Of a stretch of 64,000 nt of DNA, positions 24,130-35,834 are shown piece by piece. This DNA comes from Polytrichum commune (lineage: Eukaryota; Streptophyta; Polytrichopsida; Polytrichales; Polytrichaceae), in assembly GCA_950295325.1 (NCBI GenBank), contig OX485806.1, positions 11,036,001-11,100,000 on the forward strand. Reading direction: 5' to 3'. The notes below the pieces were generated by a model, which was not told where the DNA came from, did no database searches, and saw only the letters and a program-made list of their open reading frames with translations. The position numbers and the translations under genes were made by a program. The stretch's first letter is position 1, and every line of letters starts with the position of its first letter.

Positions 24130-24262
24130 ATGTTACGGAGCTGAGGTCCAAAACGACCCTCATGTAAACCCAAAGTGGGGGCCCGCGCCACTCTCAACCA
24201 ATGAGAAGTCAAGGATTCTCAAGGGCCAGGGCCCAATGGCTTTCATGTATACATGCCCTAAT
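24130..24262. mobile_element. Fragment related to the hAT-like MITE at 8610-9004
   Basis: This segment follows 8880-9004 closely, including CACTCTCAACCAATGAGAA and GTCAAGGATT, and ends GTATACATGCCCTA (reverse complement TAGGGCATGTATAC). The matching left end was not found. Confidence 0.6.
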
Positions 24263-24548
24263 AGATAGAAACTCCAACCCCTTTCAAGCAAGGGGCCGGC
24301 GTGAATAAAGTGTCCGTTCGTAATGCCAATGACCCGATGCCCACTGGACAAGGGGACATTGGGACAAATACTACTCTCCCCTTTCGAGGATGGACACTAT
24401 AGTGACACACTATACAAGTTCCTAGCTAGCCACTAGTGCCTTGAAGATACTAGACATGGTATCCCCCCAAAGGGCTTTGAGGTACCCATACAACAAGGTC
24501 CAAGGACCCCCCACCATAGTTGGGTGGACTAAGGTGGTGAGGCCCTAA

Positions 24549-25619
24549 GAGCATCTCCACCGTTGGCGCCAACGGGTGCGCCAACGGTCTTCACCGAGGA
24601 TTTTGGGCGGCAGGTGCAGCCACCGGTGACCCGGCAACGGGCAAACCCTGGCCGTTCACGCCAAAACCACCTCCTTGCCCGCGAGCTTGCAGTGACCACT
24701 TCTTCACTCTAAACTCCTAAGATTCCGGGAATCCTATCTGGTCTTCACAGGCAAACTTTTCCCTTCTTCATCATGTGTATGTACACTAGAGCTGGCTCAT
24801 GATTTCACTTTTGTGTGTTGTTCTCATCATGCGGAATTCAATCTATTGCACGGCATATTTGTTGGTTGAAAACCTTGTAGAATTCTTCCGAGGGAGAGAG
24901 GATCAGAAACTAGGATCTCTCTACAACTAGGATCTGCTCAAGCTCAATCTCGGAATGTATCAGACCTTTCTGCCTCTTGGTACCTGAACCTGATTCAACT
25001 TTGGAACGTGTGGGGGATGATCAGGCTTTGGGGTTGGCATGAAAAGAGACTTCCATATGGAATGATCGGGGAGAACCGGCAGTTAGTTACAGATGAACCA
25101 GTTGAGTTTGAGAACTAACCGTTTGAAGTTCAAGACTGCAGGTAAATTACTGATCATGTAACTGGTTGGAATTGCAAACACTAGGATCTCTACCGGTTAT
25201 GCCCAAAAATCTCTGCGAACACTGGTGCAGATTCATCAGAGTCCATGCTACATCTGCAACGAAACAAAAGAGAGGCTTGAGATAGTAGCAGAGCGCCCTC
25301 TCTTTTAGAATTTCTCAAGAACGATCGATTCCTAGAACATCTCCCCTGTGAGTCATCACTGTTGGCGACAAGTTGCCCAGCCAAGAATTTATGTTGCATA
25401 CATAGTACAGTTTATCACCTAGAAGACAGCCGTTGAACTCAGCATTGAAGTACCGAAGGTGGGGTCACAGCTGGCCGGAGTTGGCCGGATTTAGGGTTTA
25501 ATGGCGTGACCCACGCGCAGTGGGTGGGGGTCTTGCCGGGACCCGCGACCGGCAGCCCGTTTTGGCACCGGCAACCACCCCGTTGGCGTGCCCGTTGGTG
25601 CCAAGGGGTGGAGATGCCC
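24549..25619. mobile_element. PIF/Harbinger-type non-autonomous element, TAA target duplication
   Basis: TAA flanks both ends (24546-24548 and 25620-25622). The left end GAGCATCTCCACCGTTGGCG and the reverse complement of the right end, GGGCATCTCCACCCCTTGGC, begin a ~40-bp inverted repeat that continues ACCAACGGG and CGCCAACGG. TWA target duplications and GC-rich GRGCATCTCC ends fit PIF/Harbinger MITEs. The 1071-bp interior has no transposase. It shares the segment near 25070-25215 with three other places in the window. Confidence 0.85.
25070..25215 (+). repeat. Dispersed internal segment shared with three other sites
   Basis: It holds GAACCAGTTGAGTTTGAGAA, CCGTTTGAAGTTCAAGACTG, GCAAACACTAGGATCTC and CCGGTTATGCCCAAAAATCT. 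Relatives lie at 37190-37410 (same orientation), and at 57640-57900 and 14528-14690 (reverse orientation). Confidence 0.7.
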
Positions 25620-26092
25620 TAATAGACTGATAGATACAGTGGACATCTTCCAAGTTATTAGTATACAATAGGTCATGTAATGATGTATTTATGTGAATAT
25701 AGAAAAAAGGTATTTAATAAATAATATAAATAGCTTAAGGGTGAGCTGGCGTCTGACAGGGCAGCCTGGAGGTGAAGGGGCGCCAGCTGGATGCTGGAGA
25801 AAGCTCATCACCCCGCCCTCATCCGCGTCAGCAGGTGCCAACTCCCAAATGTACCTCCCGCGTACATTTCCTCGGGTGGGCCCACCTCTGTCCCCATAAA
25901 GGCTGCGCACATGTGTCAGACACGTCATGTCCGTCCCACCCTAAACCACGGGCCACGGTAATAGGTGCCCCTACTTTCCTAAGCGGTTGTTTTGTTTGGG
26001 TTCCATCACAAATTAGGAAGGTGGTTAATTAAATTTCACACGAAAATGCCTCACATGGGAAACGTCACATTTGAAATAAAAAGCGAATTGTT
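25620..26092. other. No recognised gene; GC-richer patch
   Basis: The 25740-25900 part is GC-richer than its flanks and open in several frames. None has a domain signature. Confidence 0.4.
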
Positions 26093-29000
26093 GAGAGAGA
26101 GCTGACTCTTCAAAACTTTTTGCAAAGCTTGAACTTCCTCTTTTCAGAGGCCAAATCCTTCAAAATCTTTCTTATTGCCATACAAGGGTGGGTGGGTGGG
26201 AACTTTGACATAACTCTTTCTACCACTAATGCATTTCCTTACTGATTTACACAATATCATTTTTGCATGATGAAGTTGTTTGTCCTCAAGTCTAACACAA
26301 TATGTTGTATAGTATAGACTTGTTGTACCACAACTTATTTTGCTTTGCAAGAGTATATGCCATACTTAGGGTTTCTATCATCTAATTGTATCCTATACCA
26401 AACCATTGTTCTTGACTACCCCATACCTTGCAAGTTTAACCTACTATCCTCATGCTTTTACCCTAGGGTATGTATACCTCATCTGCTCTATATATGGAGT
26501 GCTTACAAGGGAAACATTCCTAGTAACATCAACCACAAGATATGCATAAAATGTCATAATCCCAATACACTATTGTATTGTAAGTGTGAAGGGCATGCCT
26601 CACATGTGCCCATGCAACCAACCAACAAACATTTGAGGATTGGTTACGTACACGAGGTAAATAACAGCGGTACCCAGTTGTTATCCATGTCACACACCTT
26701 TATGTTTCATCAAATGCATAGCAATTTTTCAAAATGTAACACTCATTGCAAAATGACAAATGGGTGTTCAAACCTGTTCCTTAGCCATGATTGAGTCACC
26801 TCAAGTAGAATACTCGTCTTGGTGATTAGCCCAAGTTTCCTTCACCTTCCTCACGTATCTAACCCTTTGGTGAGTACTCCAAGAGTTACCTCACCTTGCG
26901 TTTGTATGAATGGTAGAAGAGAGGCTCATTTTAGGGTTAAGGGTTTATATTGGAGTTCTTACCTGCGGTAAGTTCTTCTAAACCCTATTTTAACCACGAG
27001 TTAAAGATGTGAGTTACATCAGTAACTGTGGTTACATTACCCTATTCCTCCATAACCTTATTACCTTTTTAGTATGGTAAGCATGATCACTTTCCATACA
27101 TGTATATGAAGGATATCATGTGCTTTTGTAAAGATGACTTTTGCTAAGTGAATATTTTGAAGGTTCATATTTATAAAACTTAAAATCATGGTATTGAACA
27201 ATAACAAGAGAGAGAGATAGAGAGAGAGATTACGCAAACCGTTTTTTACGGTGTTTGAGAGCCTTTTGGCTACTGGATTTTTAGAAATCACTTCGTTTCA
27301 TTGAGATATTGTATAGATTCCTCGTTGTTGTTGTTGTTGTAGGACAGAGACTGCGCATCGATTTCTATGTTTCAAGAGCAGATTTCTTAACCAATTTGCA
27401 TTCACACTTGGACATTACTTGTTCATGCTATTTTGGGTCCAGTTTATTTAACGTGGATGGTTAAAGCTTGCATACCTTGGACAACTAACCAACTGATTCG
27501 ATTATTAGTTGCCTTTCGTAACTATAGTTGTTTGTGATTTGACTTGCCAAAAAATGTAGTTAATTATAGTTGTTCTAAAATCTAATTAACTATAATTATA
27601 TACATCGAGTTAACTCTAGTTGTTCCCTAAGATGTATTGAAAAAAATTGATTGATTGATTGTAGTTGGTTATAGGTATAGTAAATAGCCATGAACTAGCA
27701 TGACCAAATTATACAACTACAATTTTAGTCTTTCTTATGAAAGGACAGAGCCTCATGGTTCTACCGTTTTCTTGTTTTTTTATAAGTTTGGTACGGAATT
27801 CGTCACCATAAGTAGCGACTTGCACAAATGGTGTAACGACTGCCATGTTGTCTCCAACATGGACTCAATGAAGTTAAACTCTTTGTGAAGATGTGGAGTA
27901 CTTAGATAAAATGTTAGAAAACCGCGTGTAAGCGAGAGAAAATAAAAGGGTCACTTGTCGCTTGAAAATGGGAGTTGTTAATGCTGCACATTTTAATAGC
28001 ACCCCCTAATAATAATGTTACATTTTTTTTCACAACATTGTCACCTTCCCCTTCAACAAGTGTCACAAATAGTTACCCCAAAAATTGGAGTTGAGATGAA
28101 CAAGTTCTAAGTTAGGTCAAACTGTTTTTCAGAATAAATAATTTTCAAAAGAGAAGATCACTTAGGCCTTCCCTAACTATGTAGACAAAGTTGATATGTG
28201 CAGTTAGGTTGGCTTTGCGATTAGGTTGCATGCTTACCCATCAAATCTCTCTCTCTCTCCCTTTCTAGTTCTTGCTTAAAGCCAAGTGTTCACTCTAAGC
28301 TCATGAACCTTCACTTTATACACCTTGCAAACGTTTCTTTTGTTGTTATAATAATAATAATAATAAAAGACGGACGTTGAATCATGAAATACATCTTATA
28401 TACACATGGAAAGCAAATATAATTACCATGTAAATTGGTTTTTCATGAGTATGGATGAATGGAACAAAGTAACCAGAGTTTAGGACGTGGAACACGTCTT
28501 TAACCCATGGTAAACTTAGGACAAAGCTTACCACGGGTAAGACCTTCAATATAAACCCTCAAACCCTAAAAGAGGCTCTTTTTTACCTTTCACACAAGAG
28601 CTTGGTGCGGTAACTTAGTGCACAGTTACTGGGATACTAGATACGTGTGTTAAGTAAAGGATACTAGAGCTATTCACCAAGCGGAGTATTCTACTTGTGG
28701 TGATACACTCATGGCTAAGGAATATGTTTGAACACCCATTTGACATTGTGCAATGAGTGTTACTATTTGAAGTACTATTATGCATTTGATGTAGTTTAAT
28801 GTGTGCGACATGGATAACAATTGGGTTCTACTGTTATTTACCTCATGTACGTAACTAATCCTCAATTATTTGTTGGTTGGTTGCATGGGCACATGTGAGG
28901 CAGACCCTTCACACTCTCAATACAATGATGTATTGTGACTATGACATATTATGCATTTCCTTTGGTTAAGACTACTAGGCATATATCCTGGTATGTATTC

Positions 29001-29398
29001 CATATATATGGTAGATAGGTTACTTATATGTTGGAGCAATGCATGAAGATAGGTGATTAAATTTACCAAGGTATGGAATTGTCAGCCATAGTTTGTTACT
29101 GGTACTTATGAGCAATATATGAATATTGAAACCCTATGTATGATGCAAATACTTATGAGGAGCAGTATGACATACCATAGCATGTTTATGTTGTTTACAT
29201 ACAATTAGGCATGGGTACAAACATTATGCATTATGCATTGTTAGCATTAAGGTACTATATAGGAAGGTTTTGGTTTGAAAAGACTGAGTGTTGTGAGGGT
29301 TCCCACCCACTCACCCTTGCAAAGCAATGAGGAAGACATTGAAGGATTAGGCCTCTGAAAAGAGGAAGTTCAAGCTTTGCATAAAGCATTGAAAAGTC

Positions 29399-29410
<12 letters not shown>
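26093..29410. mobile_element. Large foldback: ~1.15-kb inverted arms around a ~1.0-kb centre
   Basis: The left arm 26093-27235 is the imperfect reverse complement of 28240-29410. Paired landmarks include GAGGAAGTTCAAGCTTTGC with GCAAAGCTTGAACTTCCTC, GGTACGTA/TTACGTAC blocks with AAATAACAG..GG, CAATGAGTGTTAC with GTAACACTCATTG, and GAGCCTCTTTT-like with AAGAGAGGCTC. The 149-codon frame in the left arm (26345-26794) is broken in the right arm, so it is not conserved. MULE-type long inverted ends or head-to-head repeat copies are both possible; no target duplication was found. Confidence 0.7.
27342..27775 (-). repeat. Inverted relative of 15458-15877, inside the foldback centre
   Basis: Reverse complement order matches: GAGGCTCTGTCCTTTCATAA at the right edge and GCGCAGTCTCTGTCCTAC at the left edge. 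It sits between the two foldback arms, so it may be a later insertion or part of the element. Confidence 0.65.

Positions 29411-29446
<36 letters not shown>
29400..29446. repeat. CT/TA compound microsatellite
   Basis: Eighteen CT units followed by five TA units sit at the right edge of the foldback. The left edge at 26093 has a short GAGAGAGAG in the mirrored place. Confidence 0.95.
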
Positions 29447-29710
29447 TTGTTGGTTGTGTGTGTTAGTCATTGTGGTAGGGAATGCTCAAAATAACGTGGA
29501 ATGGCAATAATTCAGTGTGGGGCAACCTAGTTGCACATATCGATGCAATCTATAACGGTATCTTTATTTGAGCACATGGTCCAATCTCATCATAATGCAT
29601 GTCTTTTTGGTGTTCATCTCCGTTTTTTTTTTCACCAATGAGAGATTTTACATTTCAATAGTTGTGGGCTATCAAGCCCTTGTGGAAACTGGTCTTCCAG
29701 TCACAAAACT

Positions 29711-30627
29711 TAGGGTTTGTTTACACTAAGTGACCAATGACTATGGCCATTGCTTTCAAAAAACTTCCTCATTGCCTGTGAATTGAATGGTGGTGCTACT
29801 TTGCTTTACACAAGGTCACTAGAAATAGAAGTGACCAAGACTGAGCATGTCAAAATTAATGAATGAGAAAGTGACATGTGAAACCCTACATGTCCAAAAA
29901 TGAATGGTTGGTGGTGACTCGGATTTTGTGAAGGGAGATTCCCAAATAGGTTGTCTCAATGGAAAACTTGTAGGTGACCATCTCAAGAAAATGAGACTAG
30001 TTTTCAGCACCATTTTTAGTGAGGGTGGCTTTCAATTTAATTTTATTATCTTACCTTTAACTAAACACTACACTAAATATGATCTTTAGTATCACCAATT
30101 CTAATCGTCTTGCTCAATACTAATTGTAAACCGCCGTATAGTGTCACCAACACTAAATGTCAATCCAACATTATTTGTCATTCCTTCTAATTATTTGGGG
30201 GGATTATGGATTTACAATGTTGCAATTACTGTCACTTACCAAGTGATTTTCCATCCAAATTTCAATCATCCATGACAATATTTCATCACAAGTTGTTGAC
30301 AAGAGCAGGTAGGGTTTTGGCCAATGGATGAAACTCATCCATCATCCGTGACAATGCTTGCTCAGTTATTCATAAGAAGTGTCATCCAAAAAGTTACCAT
30401 AGTGACATGCAAATACCACATGACACTAAATATGATATTCAGTGCACTTCCCGGTCTGATAATAAATCCACTTTACACTACGTCCTGTGACCAAGACTTC
30501 TAAAAAGTGACGTGGATTTTTCTTACGGTCACGGTCACGATCACGGTCTTCGAACCACCGACCACGATCACAAGAAATCATACAACCTTCTTCTTTCTCA
30601 TGGCCCTTGGTTACGTGTGTAAAACGG
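29711..30627. mobile_element. hAT-like MITE, WAGGG-ended, carrying a nested MITE
   Basis: The left end TAGGGTTTGTTTACAC is clear; the right end near 30627 is degraded. The body matches 19877-20370 on both sides of 30071-30444 (before: GTTGTCTCAATG; after: GTGACCAAGACTTCTA, CTCATGGCCCTTGGTTACGT). Removing the nested block leaves about 543 bp. Confidence 0.6.
30071..30444. mobile_element. MITE with CACTAAAT / ATTCAGTG ends, nested copy
   Basis: It starts CACTAAATATGATCTTTAG and ends CACTAAATATGATATTCAGTG-like sequence; the left flank is TA, the right flank CA. The interior matches 16500-16790 (TTATTTGTCATTCCTT, ACAATGTTGCAATTACTGTC, CATGACAATATTTCATCACA, GGTAGGGTTTTGG). Confidence 0.7.
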
Positions 30628-30880
30628 TAATGAGCATTTGCATGGCGGCCGGTTCGTGAAGCAACTTTGCCGTACTAGGTCATAGTTGTCGCACTATTGT
30701 CAGAAAGACCAAAATAAGCAACGTCCCTCCAAAAGGGGGGGAAAAAAAAATAATCTAAAAAAATGAAAGTAGCTTTTGGGAGGGAGGTTTTGGACCCATC
30801 CGAGGTCGGTACTTGAACGGATGAATGTAGTATGGATGAGAGTTATCCATAAGATGGCACCGACACAATACTGGCAAGAG

Positions 30881-30898
30881 AGAGAGAGAGAGAGAGAT
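30881..30898. repeat. GA microsatellite next to hAT element
   Basis: Nine AG units lie just left of the hAT element's target duplication. Confidence 0.9.
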
Positions 30899-30915
30899 AT
30901 CACATATGGCTCGAG

Positions 30916-31575
30916 CAGAGTTCGGGAAGTTTTTGAAGCCTTAGTGGCTAATTGCTGGTAGTTGTTATGAAGGGTCAGATTTTTTCCAATTTACATCGGC
31001 AAGACCCGGTCTTTTGTAAAATCAATCGGCCAATTGCCTATATTTTCATATTTTCATTGGCCAATATCCGATTAAATGGAATTCATATCGGCACTAATTG
31101 TTTAAAACATGTATGAAAAGTTATTAGAAATCATTTCTTAGTACAAAATCTTGAATAAGTGAAAAGAAAGGCATGTTCAAAACTTTAAATTTGAAGAGTT
31201 AATATCCTTGGCAAAAATTGAACCTAGCAATGCCTTCACCGCTTGAAGGCCAAGGGTCCCCCAATTCTTCATAGAAGCAGTTGCATTTGGTCATGGAAAG
31301 GTTGCATAATTCAAAAAGTTCGAGGTGTAGGGTACTTCCTCAAGTGCATCATCAGATGCCCTAGACAAATAGCGCTCTGGATGCTTCCGGCTGAAATCCA
31401 GTGACTCACAAGAAGAATCGGCTACCTTTCCGGGACATTTTCAGGTCCATCGGCTAATTGCCGGAGGATTGAAATTACAGTCGGATTACCATCCGATGGT
31501 TGGAAATTTGGACCGGCCATGAGGGGAAATCCATCGGCTGATAATGAACTAGCCGTCGGTTTTCCCCGAACATAG
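30916..31575 (+). mobile_element. 660-bp non-autonomous hAT element, copy A
   Basis: It is flanked by a perfect 8-bp duplication GGCTCGAG (30908-30915 and 31576-31583). The ends are CAGAGTTCGGGAAG and, reverse complemented, CTATGTTCGGGGAAAA. The interior is rich in short GCCGAT, CGGCTAATTGCCGG and GGCCAAT motifs that may be transposase-binding subterminal repeats. No coding capacity. Copy B (48474-49133) is the same length in inverse orientation. Confidence 0.88.
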
Positions 31576-31583
31576 GGCTCGAG

Positions 31584-32471
31584 GTTCTATGGAAACCTCG
31601 TGGTGAATGGGCTTTAGGGAAAATAAGCCCCCTAGATGTCGAGGGTTGATTAGTTTCAACTAGAATTTGGAACACTAATTTGGGGTTTTAAGTTGTTGTT
31701 TTTGGAGTCACATGAACTTAACATAGTCATGTTGAAGTTATAAAGTAGTTCACTGGCTTTTCACCTTCCTTTTGGACGAGTTTATGTAGACGCCACGAAT
31801 GGGCCCTATCACATATGATTGTGTGCCTCTCCTTCACCGATGCAGATTCAACCCTTTGATAATATGAAGTCCAAATATTGCTTATTTGAAGCAAAATTGA
31901 CACCCATATTAACTTTTCATATATCTCAAATCAGTCTACTATATTGTCTAATTCATGTGGGCCACACTAATTCCCAATTACCCACACTATTTTATTTCAT
32001 TATGATTTGAAAGTGGCCCGCTATAATTTCTAGTGAAAAAACTAGTGTGGGTAATCTCTTTTCGTTTGCATATGTGGATGAAAGTTCAAGGCAAGGTGAG
32101 TACTATAAAATTAGTGTGTGCCACAATAAATTGCCACCCACATGAATGTCCCACCCACACTAATTAGACAAAACAATGTAGTCAAAGCCATTTGAGATGA
32201 ATCGACCACAAGCCTACATTGGGGTCAAGTTTCTTGTGGTGGATGGATGAGAGGTACACTTGCATGCCATAATTTATTGAGCTTCACATAAACTATTTCA
32301 AGGAGATGGTATATTGTGTATTTTTTTTTAATCCTAGTATGGACATAAGTATAACAATGTTGGATTAATACAACAATGAGTGCATGTTATCACAAAACCT
32401 ACCTAACCGATATCAACATTGTAAATGTAAGTAGGCCCTTACAACAATGCCTTTTACAACTAGAGTTGAAC
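31584..32471. other. Gene-free stretch
   Basis: No gene seen. Short CACACTAATT motifs recur at 31960-32160 and may be decayed MITE ends. Confidence 0.5.
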
Positions 32472-32912
32472 CACCTATTCCCGATCAGGACCCTATCGGG
32501 AACATCTATAGGGTGCCATAAATTGGATCAAGCTGATTTCGGTAATTTATATTCGCGGCTGGTTACAATAAGGTTCCACATTTCACGGTTTCTAAGGATT
32601 AGTTTACATGTAGGCCGCTCGCCCACCAAATTCTAGTGGACATGTATAGTAGAGGTGCCTATTCCTGATTGGGACCCCATCATAAATCTATAGGGTGGCA
32701 TAATTTCGATTAGGTTGGGATTGATTTTGGTAATTTCATGTTGTGGGTGGTTAAACTAAGGTTATGAGTTTCCCGATTTCTAAGGTTTAGTTTCCATGTA
32801 GGTCGCTCGCCCACCAAATTCTACTGGAAATGTAGATGCTATTAGGTGGAATATACATTCCCACTAGAATCTGGTGGGCGAAGTGGCATACATGAAAACT
32901 AACCCTAAGTCC
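32472..32912. repeat. Direct duplication plus inverted third unit
   Basis: Unit 1 (about 32472-32643) and unit 2 (about 32655-32835) share CCTATTC, TCGGTAATTT-like, GGTCGCTCGCCCACCAAATT and TTTACATGTAGG/TTCCATGTAGG blocks. An inverted partial unit at 32853-32912 (CACTAGAATCTGGTGGGCGA) pairs with the end of unit 2, giving a ~55-bp imperfect stem with a short loop. Confidence 0.7.
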
Positions 32913-33179
32913 GCAAATTCGGTTATGATATCACCAAGTAATCATGTATTGCCATGACACATGTCCTCAATTTTGAGTGCTAAAGCGAGGAGGAATTCGT
33001 ATCAAAATGAGCAGATATGGCATACTCTAGACATTGGTAATGTGTCTGGGCCAACTTTTGGCTTCAAAAATTCACAGTAATCTCATTTTAAGAACAACTG
33101 CAATCTTCCTAATTTCTATCTTCCTACACATGAAAAATTTGCACTGCCTTATACTTCTCCAAATTTGGCGTCGAATCTC

Positions 33180-33420
33180 TTAAGTGATCGGTTTATGGAC
33201 GCCTCTATTCTATTATACCTACTTTTCTTAGGATAACAAACACACAATGAGCACGAGATGGTTAGCAAAGTCTAGATAGAAGTTGTAGTCATTTTCCTCA
33301 TAATTTTTGAAGCTCATATGAATATCTTAGGGTTGCTTTATACACATACCATAATAATGTCGATGACATGGCATTCACATTAGGTTAGATCATATTGTTT
33401 TAACGATTGACCACGTCTCA
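33180..33420 (+). repeat. Partial copy of the ~330-bp dispersed repeat (left half)
   Basis: It holds CTACTTTTCTTAGGATAACA, CACACAATGAGCACGAGATG, GTTAGCAAAGTCTAGATAGA and GTAGTCATTTTCCTCATAAT. Confidence 0.65.
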
Positions 33421-33984
33421 ACTATATTTATATAGGTAGGCAATTTGCATGTCAAGTGGAGAATTTACAAGGTCCCCCCCCCCACCGTATTACCACAAGT
33501 AACTTGTTGTCAATTTCAAATGGATTTTTTTGGATGTATTGTGAGTTTGAGCCAATGAATTTTCGAGAAGAAGTTTATGGGCGATGAAAGCAACTTATGG
33601 CTTCTGGTGAGGCCACGTTGCCTGTGCATTTTCGACCGTCGGATTTGACCGATGTAAGATCTCCACCGTTCTTGCCACCACTCATCCACTGCGTTAGTAT
33701 TCTTAATCCTCCAAGTACTTGCATGGCTAAAACCCTATGGCCCTTGCACACTTAAACCTCAAGTAAAAGTGACAACGTTCTATAAAATCGTCCTCCCATT
33801 GCGGAGCTAGGTTTGGAGTTGAGAGAAAGGCCTGCAATTTGCAAACCAAATGTAGGGCCTTAAACTATTGACCAAGTCTAAACATTTGATGTTACTTTTA
33901 GTTTAAAGGCTAGGAGAACATTAAGTTATTGAACCCTCCGAAGCAACAATAGCTAAAACTGACGCTTCGTATGAATAATTGAGC

Positions 33985-34170
33985 AAATATCGTCATTGAT
34001 GATGGATGAGTTCATCCATTGGCCAAAACCCTACCTTCTCTTGTCATCAGCTTGTGATGAAATATTGTCATGGATGATTAAAATCTGGATGAAAAGTTCT
34101 CTTACTAAGTGACAGTAATTGCAACGTTGTAAATCTATAATGCCCCCAAAGAGTTACATAAGTGAACTTC
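33985..34170 (-). mobile_element. Inverted fragment of the CACTAAAT-ended MITE family
   Basis: Its reverse complement matches 30190-30360: TGCAATTACTGTCACTTA, CATGACAATATTTCATCACA and GGTAGGGTTTTGGCCAATGG. Palindromic ends were not found, so it is a fragment. Confidence 0.65.
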
Positions 34171-35552
34171 TCACGTAAAACAATCCTTCTAAGGTCAAAC
34201 GTGAATGGGCCCTTTTTTTTTTTTTATTCCTCTTTCTCCAATTGTTATTTCAATGTTATAATGTATGATGTGCATATATAGTCCAATAGGCACATCAAAG
34301 ATAAGAAATTACATATTTGGGAAAGAATGATGTTCTCAGTAAAAATAAAATAAAATGGTTATAGTGTGTACAACTCCAAATGGTAACCCACATTAATAAG
34401 ACAAACTATGACTCATGATATTAGTATGCAATCTTATCTCTATATATTAGGACAAATCAATATAAACTATGGATGAACTTCTCCAACATGGATGAGTAAC
34501 TACATGCCCTAGGCTAGATCACATCTTCATTTAGCTGGGCCCTGCCCCTCCCACTCCTCTTTCACTGCCCGCACCTGCATGGGAACTCTTCCTTGTTGGG
34601 AATCCATGTGACCAATACCCAGTCCAACTTGAATATTTGTAATTCCGATGCATAATTAAAAACCAATGAAAACAACAATGACGCACAACAACAAACTTGT
34701 GGGAAGCTATCACAATATCGAGGCTATTTAGAAGATGATGTCAACCACCGAAATTGCCCAAAATGTCCAGAATTGTCTAATTATTAGTTATTTATTCATA
34801 CTAGTCTTCTGCTCGAAGTCAAACACCTCCCCTTCATTTCACTAAAAGTAGGGGATCTAACACCACTTGAATAGTCCTCAAATATTTATAGAATGTCAAA
34901 AGTGGGAGAAATGGCCTACAAGAACATGAGTCTTTGACAAGCTTTAAGAATAACTCTAATATCTTTCAAAATTAGACATTACCTAAAGTGTGCCCTTAAC
35001 AAAACAAAAACCCTTCAAAGAGATACCAACCTCTTTGTTTGGTGTCTTTTTTGAAGGAATTTGCATACAACTTCGATGCCAATATAACTAGGATTTAAGC
35101 ATATTTGAATTTATGCATGAATATCACAATATTGCCAATATGACATACACTAGATCACAAAACTACACAACTCTGCCGGTTGGCGGAACATGAAATATAA
35201 TCATTCAAAATTGTGGTTGTTGTGTTGTTTTTGTTGTTATTGTTTGACGCTTTTGTCCCCACAAGTGCACCATCCCTTGTTATTTTTGAACACGTAGTTT
35301 ATCCAAACATACTTAAATGTCATTTATATATGTTTGGAATGGGTAAATATACAATAACCTAAAAAAAAAACTTTTGACTTCACCTCGATGTGGTAACCGC
35401 CAAGTGGCTTAGGTGCAAAATCTCCTTTTGGAAATGGGGCTTTACCTCGGAATTAATGATCACTCAAATTTTCCCAAGGGATAAAGGTAGGCCCGTTTGT
35501 CGCAAACGAAGCAAAGTTACCCAACCACATGGACTCGTGCCTATAAAAACGT

Positions 35553-35567
35553 CCCCCCCCCCCCCCC
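35553..35567. repeat. Poly-C run (15)
   Basis: Fifteen C followed by GCCCGCC. Such runs are prone to slippage and assembly error. Confidence 0.9.
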
Positions 35568-35834
35568 GCCCGCCTTTTTTTTTCATGGTTCCATGGCTTT
35601 CAAGTTGCCCTTTTTTGTAGTTGAGCCTTGCACTTTGTGCTTGTTGCACGTTATCCTATGGGGCCTCCAACTTAGCCTATGTCATGACTTGGTCTCGAAA
35701 GTCTATTACATCCGGATAGGATTGTATTGCATCGGAATCGATTCACACATCCAACCAAATAATGACCTAATTTTATATACATAAAATAGTAGCTCTTTGT
35801 CGAATGTCTTATTAAGTGAGAGAATCTTCTTGTG

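Larger units (their letters stand above)
33421..35834. other. Gene-free stretch
   Basis: Apart from the inverted MITE fragment at 33985-34170 and a C run at 35553-35567, nothing was recognised. Open frames of 60-95 codons at 35390-35929 overlap on both strands around the poly-C run and are likely spurious. Confidence 0.45.

Noticed and set aside
26345-26794. 149-codon open frame on the plus strand
   Set aside because: It lies in the left foldback arm, and the matching stretch of the right arm is broken by stops and indels. No domain signature was recognised.
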